Assembly (NCBI GenBank): GCA_027487695.1
Contig: JAIYDB010000003.1
Coordinates: forward strand, 1-43,717
Reading direction: 5' to 3'
Source: Cytophagaceae bacterium
Lineage (GTDB): Bacteria > Bacteroidota > Bacteroidia > Cytophagales > Flexibacteraceae
DNA length: 43,717 nucleotides
A program made the position numbers and the translations under genes. Position 1 is the stretch's first letter. Every line of letters starts with the position of its first letter. The notes below the pieces were generated by a model. The model was not told where the DNA came from and did not search any database. It saw only the letters and a program-made list of their open reading frames with translations. Of the stretch, positions 8,311 through 16,940 are shown piece by piece.

Positions 8311-8667
8311 ATGGCTTTCAGGTTTCAAAAGCGAATAAACTTAGGTGGTGGAGCAGGAATAAACCTAAGTAAAAGTGGAGCTGGATTCAGTTACAGAACT
8401 AAGTTTGGCAGCTTTGGCTCAAGAGGTTATTCTATTAGAACTGGTATTCCTGGATTAACATACAGAGGGGGGTTAGGCAAAAACAATCCTATTGCTCAGA
8501 TAATTGGCCTTTTTGCACTAGTTTGGATACTACTTCAGTTGGCCTGGGCATTTGTTTGGTTTTCACTTTGGCCATTTAGGCTATCATGGTATTTATTGAT
8601 GTGCCTTATTGATGCCATTGTTTGGATTAGAAATAAGATTAATACTAAACCCACAGCTATGGAATAA
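8311..8667 (+). CDS. DUF4236 small membrane protein
   Basis: A 118-residue protein. The N-terminal 50 residues fit the DUF4236 pattern: FRFQKRINLGGGAGINLSKSG, then a glycine- and aromatic-rich stretch ending GIPGLTYRGG. One long or two short hydrophobic segments follow (about 60-105, NPIAQIIGLFALVWILLQLAW), then a basic tail. DUF4236 has no settled function. The gene stands alone between two strong palindromes (8275-8301 and 8671-8696). Its stop codon abuts the hairpin that terminates the opposite-strand operon. ATG chosen because the DUF4236 motif starts there. Confidence 0.8.
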   Translation: MAFRFQKRINLGGGAGINLSKSGAGFSYRTKFGSFGSRGYSIRTGIPGLTYRGGLGKNNPIAQIIGLFALVWILLQLAWAFVWFSLWPFRLSWYLLMCLIDAIVWIRNKINTKPTAME

Positions 8668-8696
8668 AAAAGCCACTTCCATTGCTGGAAGTGGCT
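8665..8696 (-). terminator. Terminator of the T9SS operon
   Basis: Perfect 10-bp stem agccacttcc/ggaagtggct with a 6-nt loop. Read on the minus strand it is followed by a run of Ts (the A-run at 8665-8671), so it ends the operon whose last gene stops at 8719. The stem may also slow plus-strand transcription leaving the DUF4236 gene. Confidence 0.88.
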
Positions 8697-8718
8697 GCAT
8701 TAGAGAGCGGATAGTTAA

Positions 8719-10878
8719 TTAAAAGTATAGTACTTTGAATTCTGTACGTCTGTTAAGCTGGTGTTTTGCTTCGTTACAATCGCTTTCGTTAGGGCAAGGA
8801 ATGGCTGGTCTTACTTTACCATATACCTTGTAAGTTAAACGTTCTGGCGATATGCCTTTCTTCACTAAGTATTCCATAACAACTTCTGCACGACGAACGG
8901 ATAGTTCATCATTATAGCGAGAGGTTCCTCTCATATCGGTATGGCTACTTACCTCAATCATCATGGTTGGGTTATCAGTCATAATCTTGCGCACCTTTTC
9001 AAGGATTAGCAAGGCCTCATCTCTGATGTACCACTTATCAAAATCGTAATAAATGTTTTCTAGGGCTAAGGTTCTATCGGCAAGCATATAGTTCATTGTA
9101 AAGTCAATGACCTTATTACACCCACCAAGCGTATTGGTTAAGCCTGCAAAATTGCTGTTTGCAAAATATCCTTCGCCTGATACATTTACTCTTACACTTG
9201 CCCCTGGGTCAACTACAAACATATAGCTACCATCTGGCTTAGTGAATGTGTTTTCAGTTACAAGGTTTATAGTATCGTTAAGTACTACTTTAGCACCTTC
9301 TACCGGGCTTCCTTTCTCATCGCGAACAATACCAGATATTGTACAAGAATTTCCTTCATATAGATACACATATAAAGTAGTATCTCTTGTTCTTCTAGAA
9401 TCTAGTAAGAACCTTGCTCTACCTGGTCTAAAGTTTGGCTTTATCGCAGTAACATCAATATGGTTAGTGCTTATAACTGTTAAATCAGTATGCCCAACAG
9501 AGTCTGTTAGTCTATCATCAACAGGATACACAGTACTGTTTACTCTAACCAATGCTTTTTCAATAGGCACATTTCTGGTGCCATTCATTACAATAAGATT
9601 TACTCTAGCGCTGCTTCCACGGAAATAGTAAATATCGTCTTGACCGCTTCCGCCATCTCTATTACTACTCAAGAAACCTTCATCGGCAGCCTTAAAGCTG
9701 ATGCTGAAATCGTCCTTGCTGCTATTATAAGGCCTGCCTGCATTTTCAATTTTATCTAACTTACCGTCTTTAAATCTAGCTTTGAATAAATCTAAACCAC
9801 CAAAACCAGCCAAGCCATTAGAACTGAAATACACTAAGGTATCGTTAATGAATGTTGGGAACATTTCATTGCCAAAGGTATTAACAGCTGGACCCATATT
9901 AATTGGTTGGCTCCACTTATCACCATCGCGCTTGCAGTACAAGATATCGGTACCGCCAAGGGTACCTACTCTGTCAGATACAAATAGTAAGTGCTTACCA
10001 TTAGGACTAATAGAAGGGTGACCAGTACTATACTTTTCTTCGTTAAACTCGAATTCACTTGTAATTTTAAAGCCATTCTTTGTTTTTTCGGCATAGAATA
10101 ACTTCAGTAACGCCATACGAGCGGTATATTTTCCAGCTTCATTTACTGGCGATGTATTACCTGTAATTAGAATTTTGCCTGAGCTATCTGGAAAGAAAGA
10201 GAACGGACCTAAGTGAAACCTGCTGGCCTTCTTAACTTTAATCAACTTGCTATCAACAATAAAATCCTTTTCTAGACCTTCTTCTCCTTTAAAAATACGG
10301 ATGAAAGGCTTGCCGTCACCATCAAAAACACTTCCTGTGCTTCTTCTGGAGCTACAATAGTAAAGGCTGCCTTTATACCACATTGGGCTAAAGTCGTTAT
10401 TCTTACTGTTGTTCGCTTCAGCATTTATGGCAACTGTTGCAGAATAATTAGGCAATTGCCTAGGGCTATCGCAACTCTTCATGAGCATTTTTATAGGACC
10501 TGAAAGTGCAAAACGCCTGTTGTATTCCTTCAATAACGATTTTGCTTTTCCGTAATTACCAGATGCCAAAAGAGCCATAGCGTAGTTACGCATGCTTAAG
10601 CTGTCGCCACCAAAATCTGGTAGCATTTTAGCATACCAAACACAAGCAGAATCAAACTGATTGTACCGTAAAAAGCTATCGCCAATTTTGCCTGCAATGG
10701 CTACGTTTTGTTCTCTGTTGTAAGCTCTACGTAGTTTTGGAATAGCTACATTCCAAGCTCCGTTTTCGTAAAGAAAATCGGCCCTACGCGATTTTAATAC
10801 CTGAGCTACTCCATTGTTGCTTACTAGGCAACTAAGCATAACAACAAGTAAGGATAATATTTTTGTATAGTTTTTCAT
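8719..10878 (-). CDS. PorE-like protein: TPR, PD40 propeller, carboxypeptidase-regulatory-like and OmpA domains
   Basis: A 719-residue protein with a signal peptide (to about 25, GVAQ). TPR-like helices (about 30-125) are followed by WD40-like PD40 beta-propeller repeats (about 145-430; HPSISPNGKHLLFVSDR and YFSSNGLAGFGGLDLFKA are typical), carboxypeptidase-regulatory-like strands (about 440-595; ISGIVRDEKGSPVEGAKV) and an OmpA peptidoglycan-binding domain at the end (SHTDMRGTSRYNDELSVRRA, NRRTEF). This four-domain order is that of PorE, a T9SS protein of Porphyromonas gingivalis (family knowledge). It follows porP/sprF by 36 bp and ends at the terminator 8665-8696. Likely role: tying the PorP-associated outer-membrane complex to peptidoglycan in the periplasm. 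Bacteroidota carry several such paralogues, so orthology to PorE itself is not proven. Confidence 0.82.
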   Translation of the reverse strand: MKNYTKILSLLVVMLSCLVSNNGVAQVLKSRRADFLYENGAWNVAIPKLRRAYNREQNVAIAGKIGDSFLRYNQFDSACVWYAKMLPDFGGDSLSMRNYAMALLASGNYGKAKSLLKEYNRRFALSGPIKMLMKSCDSPRQLPNYSATVAINAEANNSKNNDFSPMWYKGSLYYCSSRRSTGSVFDGDGKPFIRIFKGEEGLEKDFIVDSKLIKVKKASRFHLGPFSFFPDSSGKILITGNTSPVNEAGKYTARMALLKLFYAEKTKNGFKITSEFEFNEEKYSTGHPSISPNGKHLLFVSDRVGTLGGTDILYCKRDGDKWSQPINMGPAVNTFGNEMFPTFINDTLVYFSSNGLAGFGGLDLFKARFKDGKLDKIENAGRPYNSSKDDFSISFKAADEGFLSSNRDGGSGQDDIYYFRGSSARVNLIVMNGTRNVPIEKALVRVNSTVYPVDDRLTDSVGHTDLTVISTNHIDVTAIKPNFRPGRARFLLDSRRTRDTTLYVYLYEGNSCTISGIVRDEKGSPVEGAKVVLNDTINLVTENTFTKPDGSYMFVVDPGASVRVNVSGEGYFANSNFAGLTNTLGGCNKVIDFTMNYMLADRTLALENIYYDFDKWYIRDEALLILEKVRKIMTDNPTMMIEVSSHTDMRGTSRYNDELSVRRAEVVMEYLVKKGISPERLTYKVYGKVRPAIPCPNESDCNEAKHQLNRRTEFKVLYF

Positions 10879-10914
10879 ACCTCTAATGGGTTTCGAGTCC
10901 TAACCTTATGGCTA

Positions 10915-11829
10915 TTAAAAATAACGTGGACTTTGAGCCAATGAACGTTTAACGCCTAAATCGAACCCAATGTAAATTTCGTGAGAGCCTCTGTTATAAG
11001 GGTTTAATCCATTGATTGAATAATCATAAGAGTAGCCCATATACCAATTGGACTGTGGCCAAATTTGGAAGATAGCTGATAGTGTTTCCACGTTCCTTAG
11101 CGTAGTTCCAAATAAGAAAACATCGTCGTAGATAAAGGCAGCATTCAAGTCCATTTGTAATGGTGCATCTTTAACGTATTTTACTAAAGCACCTGGTCTA
11201 AACTTCAAGGTTTCAGAAATATCAAATATGTAAGCACCGCCTAAGAAAATATGCTGGTCTTGCTCTGTTCTAATAGCTGTTCCATCAGCATTAGTAGTTT
11301 TAAGATTTTCCTTTATCAAGTAAGGTGCAGAAAGACTTAATTTCAATCGTTCGCTGAAATAGTATAGACCTACACCAACATTCGGTTTCCAACTATTTAC
11401 CCTACCAGTAAATGATGGATCGCCAGGAATAAAGGTGGTTACTTTACTAAGGTCGGCATCGTAGTTTCTGAAACCGCCGTGCATACCAAATTGTAAGTTA
11501 CCTTCATTCAGTTCTAACCTATAGGCACCACTTATGAATAAGTGATTTGTAGTAAAAATACCTACTCTATCGTGCATAGCGTTTAAGCCAACACTAAAGT
11601 TCTTACTTACAGGGCTATGTCCTTGAAAGAAGTAAGTTTTAGGACCGCCTTCAATACCTACCCATTGGTTACGATAAAAAAGAACACCACTCATTGCATC
11701 TCTAGAGCCTGCATAAGCAGGATTGTAACCAAGACCACTGATAAAGAATTGTGAAAACTTAGGGTCTTGTTGTGCGTAACAACCAATGCCAGTTGAAAGC
11801 AACATAATTAGGAAAAGCAGCTTTTTCAT
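10915..11829 (-). CDS. T9SS membrane protein, PorP/SprF family
   Basis: A 304-residue outer-membrane beta-barrel with a signal peptide cut after CYAQ. It starts with the family hallmark QQDPKFSQFFISGLGYNPAYAGSRDAM-type segment (residues about 20-45) and contains HSPVSKNFSVGLNAMHDRVG and repeated amphipathic strands ending in a barrel-like terminus. SprF-type members are needed for secretion or attachment of cargo with type B sorting domains. The gene directly upstream encodes such cargo and its stop overlaps this ATG by 4 bp (ATGA), so translation is coupled. Strong family call. The precise paralogue is unclear because genomes of this phylum carry many PorP/SprF copies. Confidence 0.93.
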   Translation of the reverse strand: MKKLLFLIMLLSTGIGCYAQQDPKFSQFFISGLGYNPAYAGSRDAMSGVLFYRNQWVGIEGGPKTYFFQGHSPVSKNFSVGLNAMHDRVGIFTTNHLFISGAYRLELNEGNLQFGMHGGFRNYDADLSKVTTFIPGDPSFTGRVNSWKPNVGVGLYYFSERLKLSLSAPYLIKENLKTTNADGTAIRTEQDQHIFLGGAYIFDISETLKFRPGALVKYVKDAPLQMDLNAAFIYDDVFLFGTTLRNVETLSAIFQIWPQSNWYMGYSYDYSINGLNPYNRGSHEIYIGFDLGVKRSLAQSPRYF

Positions 11830-13856
11830 CGGCGTATGGTAATGTATTTAACTACAGATTCGTTGGTATCTTTTAATTTTACTACTATGAAGTAGGTTCC
11901 ATCTGGAACTGGACCGCCACCGGCAACAAGGCCTTCATTGGCATGACCATCCCAGTTGTTTTTGTATTCTTCATCTTTGTAAACGAGGCTTCCCCAGCGG
12001 TTATAAACCGAAAGTTCAATTTTCATTGCCTCAATATCGCCAATGCGAAAGGTGTTGTTAAACTCATCACCATTTGGAGAGAACCCATCTGGTATTCGGA
12101 TATCGCCAATTCTTAAAAATGGTACTATCCTAATAATGATCGTATCTAGAGCACAAAGCGGAGGGTTATTGAAATCGCATACATAGTAAAGTATGGTATC
12201 GCGTTCATTAGTTAAACCCGCCTTAGGTATATAGGTAAAATCGCCATTGTTTGCACCATTGGTAGCTCTTTGGGCAATTGTACCGTGCTTTGGGAATTTA
12301 ATAATAGTTATAGTCCTTGGGTCATAACCTTTAGGGAAAGTATTATTCCTATGCGGATAAATATCTAAGAACTTCGTAGTGTTGGCAATAACAAAGCTAT
12401 CTACTCTTGCTCTTGGAGGTACTATATTATCAGGATCGTCGCAATCTGTAATTCTTGCAGTAAAGGCATAATTTCTGGTATAACCACTCCACCAAGTATT
12501 TAGTGAACGTACATTACCAAATCCATAAGGTGAACCCACCATAGGGTCAACAATATCTGCTGGGGTAGCTAACCAAGTATGGCAATTACTATCGCAGCCA
12601 TCTAAATTGGTATTTCCGAACGGGATATTGCTATCGTCAAAATACATTTTGTTTGGCAAAGCACTCGGTCGTACCGATCTACTTTTGAAACCTATTGGAT
12701 TAAACTCTGCATCATAGATGGAGTAATTAGATAAACCCGCAATTACATCTAGCTGCACTTGTATTTGTGTACCTGCTCTTACTTTGTTACCCAAACCATC
12801 TAAACCGTTCCAGTTAACGCAGTTAGGTCCTGATAATAAGAATCGGTTAAATCGCACATCTCGGGTATTGGCTTGGTATCCAGGTTGCCCATTCAACTCT
12901 ATGTACATATCGCAGTAACAGAGCTTATCAGGTACTAGTGAAATACAATACCTACCAGCATCGCAACCAGCTAATCTTGGTTGTACATTTAACTTAGCAG
13001 GAATACCACTTGGAAATAAAAGCGGATCTGGATCATTTAAGAAAATCTTGTATTCTGGGTAGTAATACTTGTAATCTCTTGAACGTCTGTCAAATTCAAC
13101 ATCACCTGTATTAGTTAGTCCTGTTCTATTACAAGTTACTGAGAAACCGAACGGACGGCAGCCATTCATATCGAACAGCGTTACTATACTATCGCTTGAG
13201 TAAATATAAAACTTTGTATAAACAGGGTTATTGATGCTGTTAGCGTTCATATCCCAGTTTTTGGACCATAACCTACCATCCCTAGTTTGTCCATCACGCT
13301 CTACCGTAATATCAAAATGCCTAATAGCGAAGTTCCTGTTAAATACGTTAGCTGGAGGTGGCGTAGTTGGGTTATCTGGGTTAAACTCAATATAATAATC
13401 GCCTGACAATAATGGCTGATAAACAAAGCCATCGTAACCAGTGGCACCTGCTAAAGCACGAGGACCAGCAACAGCTTCTTCATAGTTTCTAATATAACCC
13501 CTGCCTCTTCTTGGGATTGGTTCTGGACCAATAACTACGTTTCCGTTAGGGTCTTTTATCCTGAAATAACCTTGCAAGAACGATGAAGAGTCTACGAAGT
13601 TATCAGAGAACACTTGCCCAAAGCCAAAGTGGATTTTTTCACGGCCAGGATCTGCAATAGAAATATATAATCGCTCATTTGGGTTTGCTAGGTAACTAGC
13701 GAACTTAGTTAGCGTAGGGTTCAATATTTCTAGGTTTACCTGCAAATCTGGTCGGGGTATCAATTGCTTGGTACCCTCAGCCACCACAGGCTGTACTACG
13801 TTTAATAGCACCACCAAAGCCAGCAGTTGTTTCAATAAATTAGTAGCTCTTTTCAT
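11826..13856 (-). CDS. Secreted surface protein with T9SS type B (CHU_C) sorting domain
   Basis: A 676-residue secreted protein with a signal peptide to about residue 26 (VVAEG). The C-terminal 85 residues are a gliding-motility-associated/type B sorting domain: PDGFSPNGDEFNNTFRI, VYNRWGSLVYK, NWDGHANEG, PDGTYFIVVKLKD. The body is rich in beta strands and cysteines (at least ten, often as C-x2-6-C pairs), consistent with disulphide-stabilised Ig-like modules. A cadherin-like stretch precedes the sorting domain (GTIAQRATNGANNGDFTYIP). Role: cell-surface or released protein, possibly adhesin-like, exported by the T9SS. It is encoded between a glycosyltransferase (21-bp gap) and PorP/SprF (4-bp overlap), which argues that the three act together. 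No enzyme motif was recognised. Confidence 0.85.
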   Translation of the reverse strand: MKRATNLLKQLLALVVLLNVVQPVVAEGTKQLIPRPDLQVNLEILNPTLTKFASYLANPNERLYISIADPGREKIHFGFGQVFSDNFVDSSSFLQGYFRIKDPNGNVVIGPEPIPRRGRGYIRNYEEAVAGPRALAGATGYDGFVYQPLLSGDYYIEFNPDNPTTPPPANVFNRNFAIRHFDITVERDGQTRDGRLWSKNWDMNANSINNPVYTKFYIYSSDSIVTLFDMNGCRPFGFSVTCNRTGLTNTGDVEFDRRSRDYKYYYPEYKIFLNDPDPLLFPSGIPAKLNVQPRLAGCDAGRYCISLVPDKLCYCDMYIELNGQPGYQANTRDVRFNRFLLSGPNCVNWNGLDGLGNKVRAGTQIQVQLDVIAGLSNYSIYDAEFNPIGFKSRSVRPSALPNKMYFDDSNIPFGNTNLDGCDSNCHTWLATPADIVDPMVGSPYGFGNVRSLNTWWSGYTRNYAFTARITDCDDPDNIVPPRARVDSFVIANTTKFLDIYPHRNNTFPKGYDPRTITIIKFPKHGTIAQRATNGANNGDFTYIPKAGLTNERDTILYYVCDFNNPPLCALDTIIIRIVPFLRIGDIRIPDGFSPNGDEFNNTFRIGDIEAMKIELSVYNRWGSLVYKDEEYKNNWDGHANEGLVAGGGPVPDGTYFIVVKLKDTNESVVKYITIRR

Positions 13857-13877
13857 ATAATTAATTTGAGGTGCGTT

Positions 13878-15059
13878 TTAGGCTCTCTTTGCTTTTTCCC
13901 ACAATACAGATTGCGAACCTTTGTAATAGCGCGCCATCCCTTGAAATACGGAAATGTTCTGCATAAGGAAGAAATAAGGTATAAATAGAAATTTCAATTT
14001 TAGCTTCTTTTCCTGAAGTATGCTGCCCAACAAAGCAGAACCATAAAACAGGAATTGACCTATGAGTAAAATGAAATAAGATTGATTTTGGGGTAATGCC
14101 ACTACCAATGTCAAGTTTATAGGAATTAGTAATGCCATTGCTACAGGTGTTACGCTCCAGCGCAGAACACGATGCGATATGTACTGGAAGCTTAACAAGC
14201 CGTATTTGAATACATTCAAAACGGGTGCCAATCTTATGATTGATTGTATGCCACCTGCACAAATTCTAACCTTGCGCTTCATTTCTTCTTTAACATCGGC
14301 TGTTGGCTTTTCAAATGCCATAGCTGCTGGCTCATATACTACCCTATAACCAGATTGCGCTATGCGCATACTAATCATAAAATCGTCCAAAAGGGTATCT
14401 TTTTCTACTGGGGTAAACAAGCTTCTACGGATTGAAAAAAGCTCCCCTGCAGCTCCTACAACAGTATTTAATTCACTATCCCACTTTTTAAGTGCGCTTT
14501 CGTATTTCCAATAAGCACCCTCGCCTGCCCCACTTGCGGTTTCGGCATCGCTTAATAAAATTCGCTTAGCACCTGCTACGCAGCCTACTTTTTCTGATGC
14601 TACAAAGTGCTTAACAATCTCTTGGATAGCTTCTTTATTAAGGAGAGTATTTGCATCAGTAAACACTACTATTTCTGAGTTTACATGTTGCATGCCTCTG
14701 TTCATTGCCATTATTTTACCTGCTCTTTTTCCCTGATGTAGAACTTCTATCCCATTTTGAGAAGCCAAGTACGACTCGCTGCCATCAGTTGAACCATCAG
14801 TTACAAAGAGTATCCGAAGTTGGTTAATTTGGTATGTAAGTTCCAGGCAGTTTTTTACTTTCTGTGGTAAAAAATCTAGTTCGTTGTATGAAGCTATTAA
14901 TAATGTAACAGTAGGCCATTCTTTTGGGTAGCTAACCTTTGGTCTAGGATTAAAAACACGCTTTAGCCTTACCATAAGGTACAAAACAAAGCCATAACCT
15001 ACATAAGAGTAAACTACCAAAGCAAGTAAAGACCAAAAAACAGCTTGAAGAATGAACAT
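13878..15059 (-). CDS. Membrane-bound GT2 glycosyltransferase
   Basis: A 393-residue GT-A fold enzyme of family 2. One N-terminal TM helix (about 3-28), catalytic domain (about 48-270), then three or four TM helices (about 285-375). Seen motifs: LLIASYNELDFL (nucleotide-sugar binding), TDGSTDG, the DxD-like VFTDANTL, GAAGELFSIRR and LLDDFMISMRI (candidate catalytic base region). The QxxRW motif of processive synthases is replaced by RKVRICAGG, without the tryptophan. First gene of a four-gene operon with T9SS cargo, PorP/SprF and PorE-like protein. It may modify the cargo or make a short surface glycan (inference). It diverges from the exopolysaccharide locus across a 512-bp spacer. Confidence 0.85.
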   Translation of the reverse strand: MFILQAVFWSLLALVVYSYVGYGFVLYLMVRLKRVFNPRPKVSYPKEWPTVTLLIASYNELDFLPQKVKNCLELTYQINQLRILFVTDGSTDGSESYLASQNGIEVLHQGKRAGKIMAMNRGMQHVNSEIVVFTDANTLLNKEAIQEIVKHFVASEKVGCVAGAKRILLSDAETASGAGEGAYWKYESALKKWDSELNTVVGAAGELFSIRRSLFTPVEKDTLLDDFMISMRIAQSGYRVVYEPAAMAFEKPTADVKEEMKRKVRICAGGIQSIIRLAPVLNVFKYGLLSFQYISHRVLRWSVTPVAMALLIPINLTLVVALPQNQSYFILLIGQFLFYGSALLGSILQEKKLKLKFLFIPYFFLMQNISVFQGMARYYKGSQSVLWEKAKRA

Positions 15060-15571
15060 CTTGGGTTTGTTTACGGAAGGTAAGTTTTGCTTATAAAGCC
15101 CAGTTTATTTAAAAATTTTACCCTCAATATTAAATTTTAGGGCTAATGTGTGATATGGTAGCTTTTTTATTCAAGGAAAAACTATGCCAAAAAACTGACC
15201 AGTTTTAGAAATCTTGGCGCAAACCAAAATTTAAATAATTTTTATTTAGAACTGCATTCTATCAAGAATCCAATTTCCAATTATGAAACTAAATTTCCCA
15301 AAATGAAATTTGTCTATATGTAAGTTTTATAAAGAAAAGCTATTTTTGAAGTCCTGTAACCTGCCTAGATGAAGATAAAAAATGGATATTTTTACTACTA
15401 GCGCTTATATATATCTTATATATAGGACCTTACAACTTTTAGTACTTACAAAAGTATTTACTATTTTCGTGCTGCAATAGTGTAATTAATACCACCGAAA
15501 GTTATAAATATAGCTTAGGTACAATAGTTGTTTGTAGTTGCATAAATTCTTAATGTTAACTTTTGCTTACT
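15060..15571. promoter_or_regulatory. Divergent regulatory spacer between T9SS operon and exopolysaccharide locus
   Basis: This 512-bp AT-rich stretch has no believable gene. Visible structure: a perfect Bacteroidota -7 box TATTTTTG at 15341-15348 (no well-placed -33 element); a tandem direct repeat of CTTATATATA(T) at 15404-15424; a dyad ACTTTT-N9-AAAAGT at 15435-15455; and TTTT-N21-TATTTTCG at 15437-15469, a possible promoter for the rightward operon. Reading leftward I found no strong promoter match. The spacer probably holds start signals for both operons. Confidence 0.5.
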
Positions 15572-15973
15572 ATGGATAAGAAAACTATACTGATTATTGA
15601 CGATGAAGATATGGTAAGAAGCTTCTTGGAGCATTACTTCAAAAAGCACTTTAATGTAGTTTCAAAACCAGATGGTGCAACCGCATTAGAATTCCTTTTA
15701 AATGAAAATGAGGTTCACGCAATTGTTGCTGATTTAAACATGCCCATAATGAATGGCTTAGATTTTATAAAGGCTGTTCGTAATCAGAAAAAACTGGCCA
15801 TGCTGCCAATCATTGTGCTATCAGGTAACGAAAAAAGTGTTTCTAAGATAACTGCTTTGAACCTAGGAGCCGATGATTATGTGGTTAAACCATTTAATCC
15901 CGAAGAAATTTTAGCTCGACTTAATTCAATTTTCAGGCGAATGACTGCTTTAGAATCGCTTTACTCAGAATAA
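15572..15973 (+). CDS. Stand-alone response regulator receiver protein
   Basis: A 133-residue CheY-like receiver without an output domain. Acidic pocket IDDEDM, phospho-acceptor aspartate in VADLNMP, signalling serine in VLSGNEKS, lysine in VVKPFNPEE. The ATG at 15572 (MDKKTIL) is preferred over a TTG three codons earlier because the fold begins at KKTILIIDDED. No histidine kinase is encoded nearby. It is the first gene of the exopolysaccharide locus, 18 bp before the initiating sugar transferase. It may control polymer synthesis by protein-protein contact, as single-domain receivers do (inference). Confidence 0.9.
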   Translation: MDKKTILIIDDEDMVRSFLEHYFKKHFNVVSKPDGATALEFLLNENEVHAIVADLNMPIMNGLDFIKAVRNQKKLAMLPIIVLSGNEKSVSKITALNLGADDYVVKPFNPEEILARLNSIFRRMTALESLYSE

Positions 15974-15991
15974 TTTTAAAATACCTTTTAT

Positions 15992-16897
15992 ATGGATCAA
16001 GTATCTGATCCAGAATCCATTACTTACTCTTCCTTTATGTCGTTTATACTAGATCTTAACAAAATACAGCAAGATAACTTGCAAGATATTGGTCCTCAAA
16101 CGGTTTCCGTTATTGAGCGTATACAACGGCAACAACTTCGCTTAGAAGCTGGTAATAACAACAAACCCATTAAGGTCCCATTTGGGAAACGATTGTTTGA
16201 TATTTTAGTATCTGGAACAGCGCTACTTATTTTAAGCCCTATCATACTTATTGTTGGAATACTTTTAAAAATTGAATCTAGAGCACCAATATTTTTCGTT
16301 TCAAAGAGAGTAGGACAAGGATACAAGGTTTTCGATTTAATAAAGTTCCGTTCTATGATACCTGATGCTGAGGCTAAATTGAAGGATTTGGCTAAGTTAA
16401 ACATATACGTATCTGAACAAGAGAAGTACGATCGTTGTGCTAATTGCCGCAAACAAGGCAAAGAATGCGATGGTATTAAGCTATTTGATGGCAGGAAGGA
16501 AATTTGCGAAACCTTATTCCTTGAGCAAAAGAAATCTGAAAATGCCTTTACCAAACTAAAGAACGACCCTAGGGTAACTCCACTTGGAAAGTTTTTGCGT
16601 AAAAGTAGTATTGATGAACTACCACAGCTAATTAATATTTTTAAAGGTGATATGAGTTTAGTAGGCAATAGACCATTGCCTTTGTATGAAGCTGAAAAGC
16701 TAACTACCGATACCTACAGCAAACGCTTTATGGCTCCTGCTGGTTTAACAGGACTTTGGCAAGTAACTAAGGGTAAAACCCCGCTTACTGAACGCCAACG
16801 TATGGAACTAGATAATAAGTATGCCGATAACTATGGCTTAAAAATGGACCTTGAAATAATTTTTAAGACCATTCCAGCTATGTTAAGTAACGATTAA
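15992..16897 (+). CDS. Initiating sugar transferase (undecaprenyl-phosphate sugar-1-P transferase)
   Basis: A 301-residue bacterial sugar transferase (WcaJ/ExoY type). It has an N-terminal extension (1-65) and one TM or re-entrant helix (about 70-95, FDILVSGTALLILSPIILIVGILLK). The catalytic domain shows KRVGQGYKVFDLIKFRSM, then DPRVTPLGKFLRKSSIDELPQ, GDMSLVGNRPLP and APAGLTGLWQV. It would load the first sugar phosphate onto undecaprenyl phosphate at the inner membrane. Odd: between the KFRSM and DPRVT motifs lies an insertion of about 50 residues with a cysteine cluster C-x2-C-x6-C and a further cysteine (DRCANCRKQGKEC), a likely metal-binding knuckle. Second gene of the locus, 43 bp before the GT2-GT4 fusion. 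Confidence 0.92.
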   Translation: MDQVSDPESITYSSFMSFILDLNKIQQDNLQDIGPQTVSVIERIQRQQLRLEAGNNNKPIKVPFGKRLFDILVSGTALLILSPIILIVGILLKIESRAPIFFVSKRVGQGYKVFDLIKFRSMIPDAEAKLKDLAKLNIYVSEQEKYDRCANCRKQGKECDGIKLFDGRKEICETLFLEQKKSENAFTKLKNDPRVTPLGKFLRKSSIDELPQLINIFKGDMSLVGNRPLPLYEAEKLTTDTYSKRFMAPAGLTGLWQVTKGKTPLTERQRMELDNKYADNYGLKMDLEIIFKTIPAMLSND

Positions 16898-16940
16898 CTA
16901 TTAGTGCATAACCTATTTTCAGCCAAACAACAGCCTTTCT

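Noticed and set aside
16096-16668. 190-codon antisense frame within the sugar transferase
   Set aside because: Antisense shadow of a gene with clear family motifs; serine- and leucine-rich with no domain.
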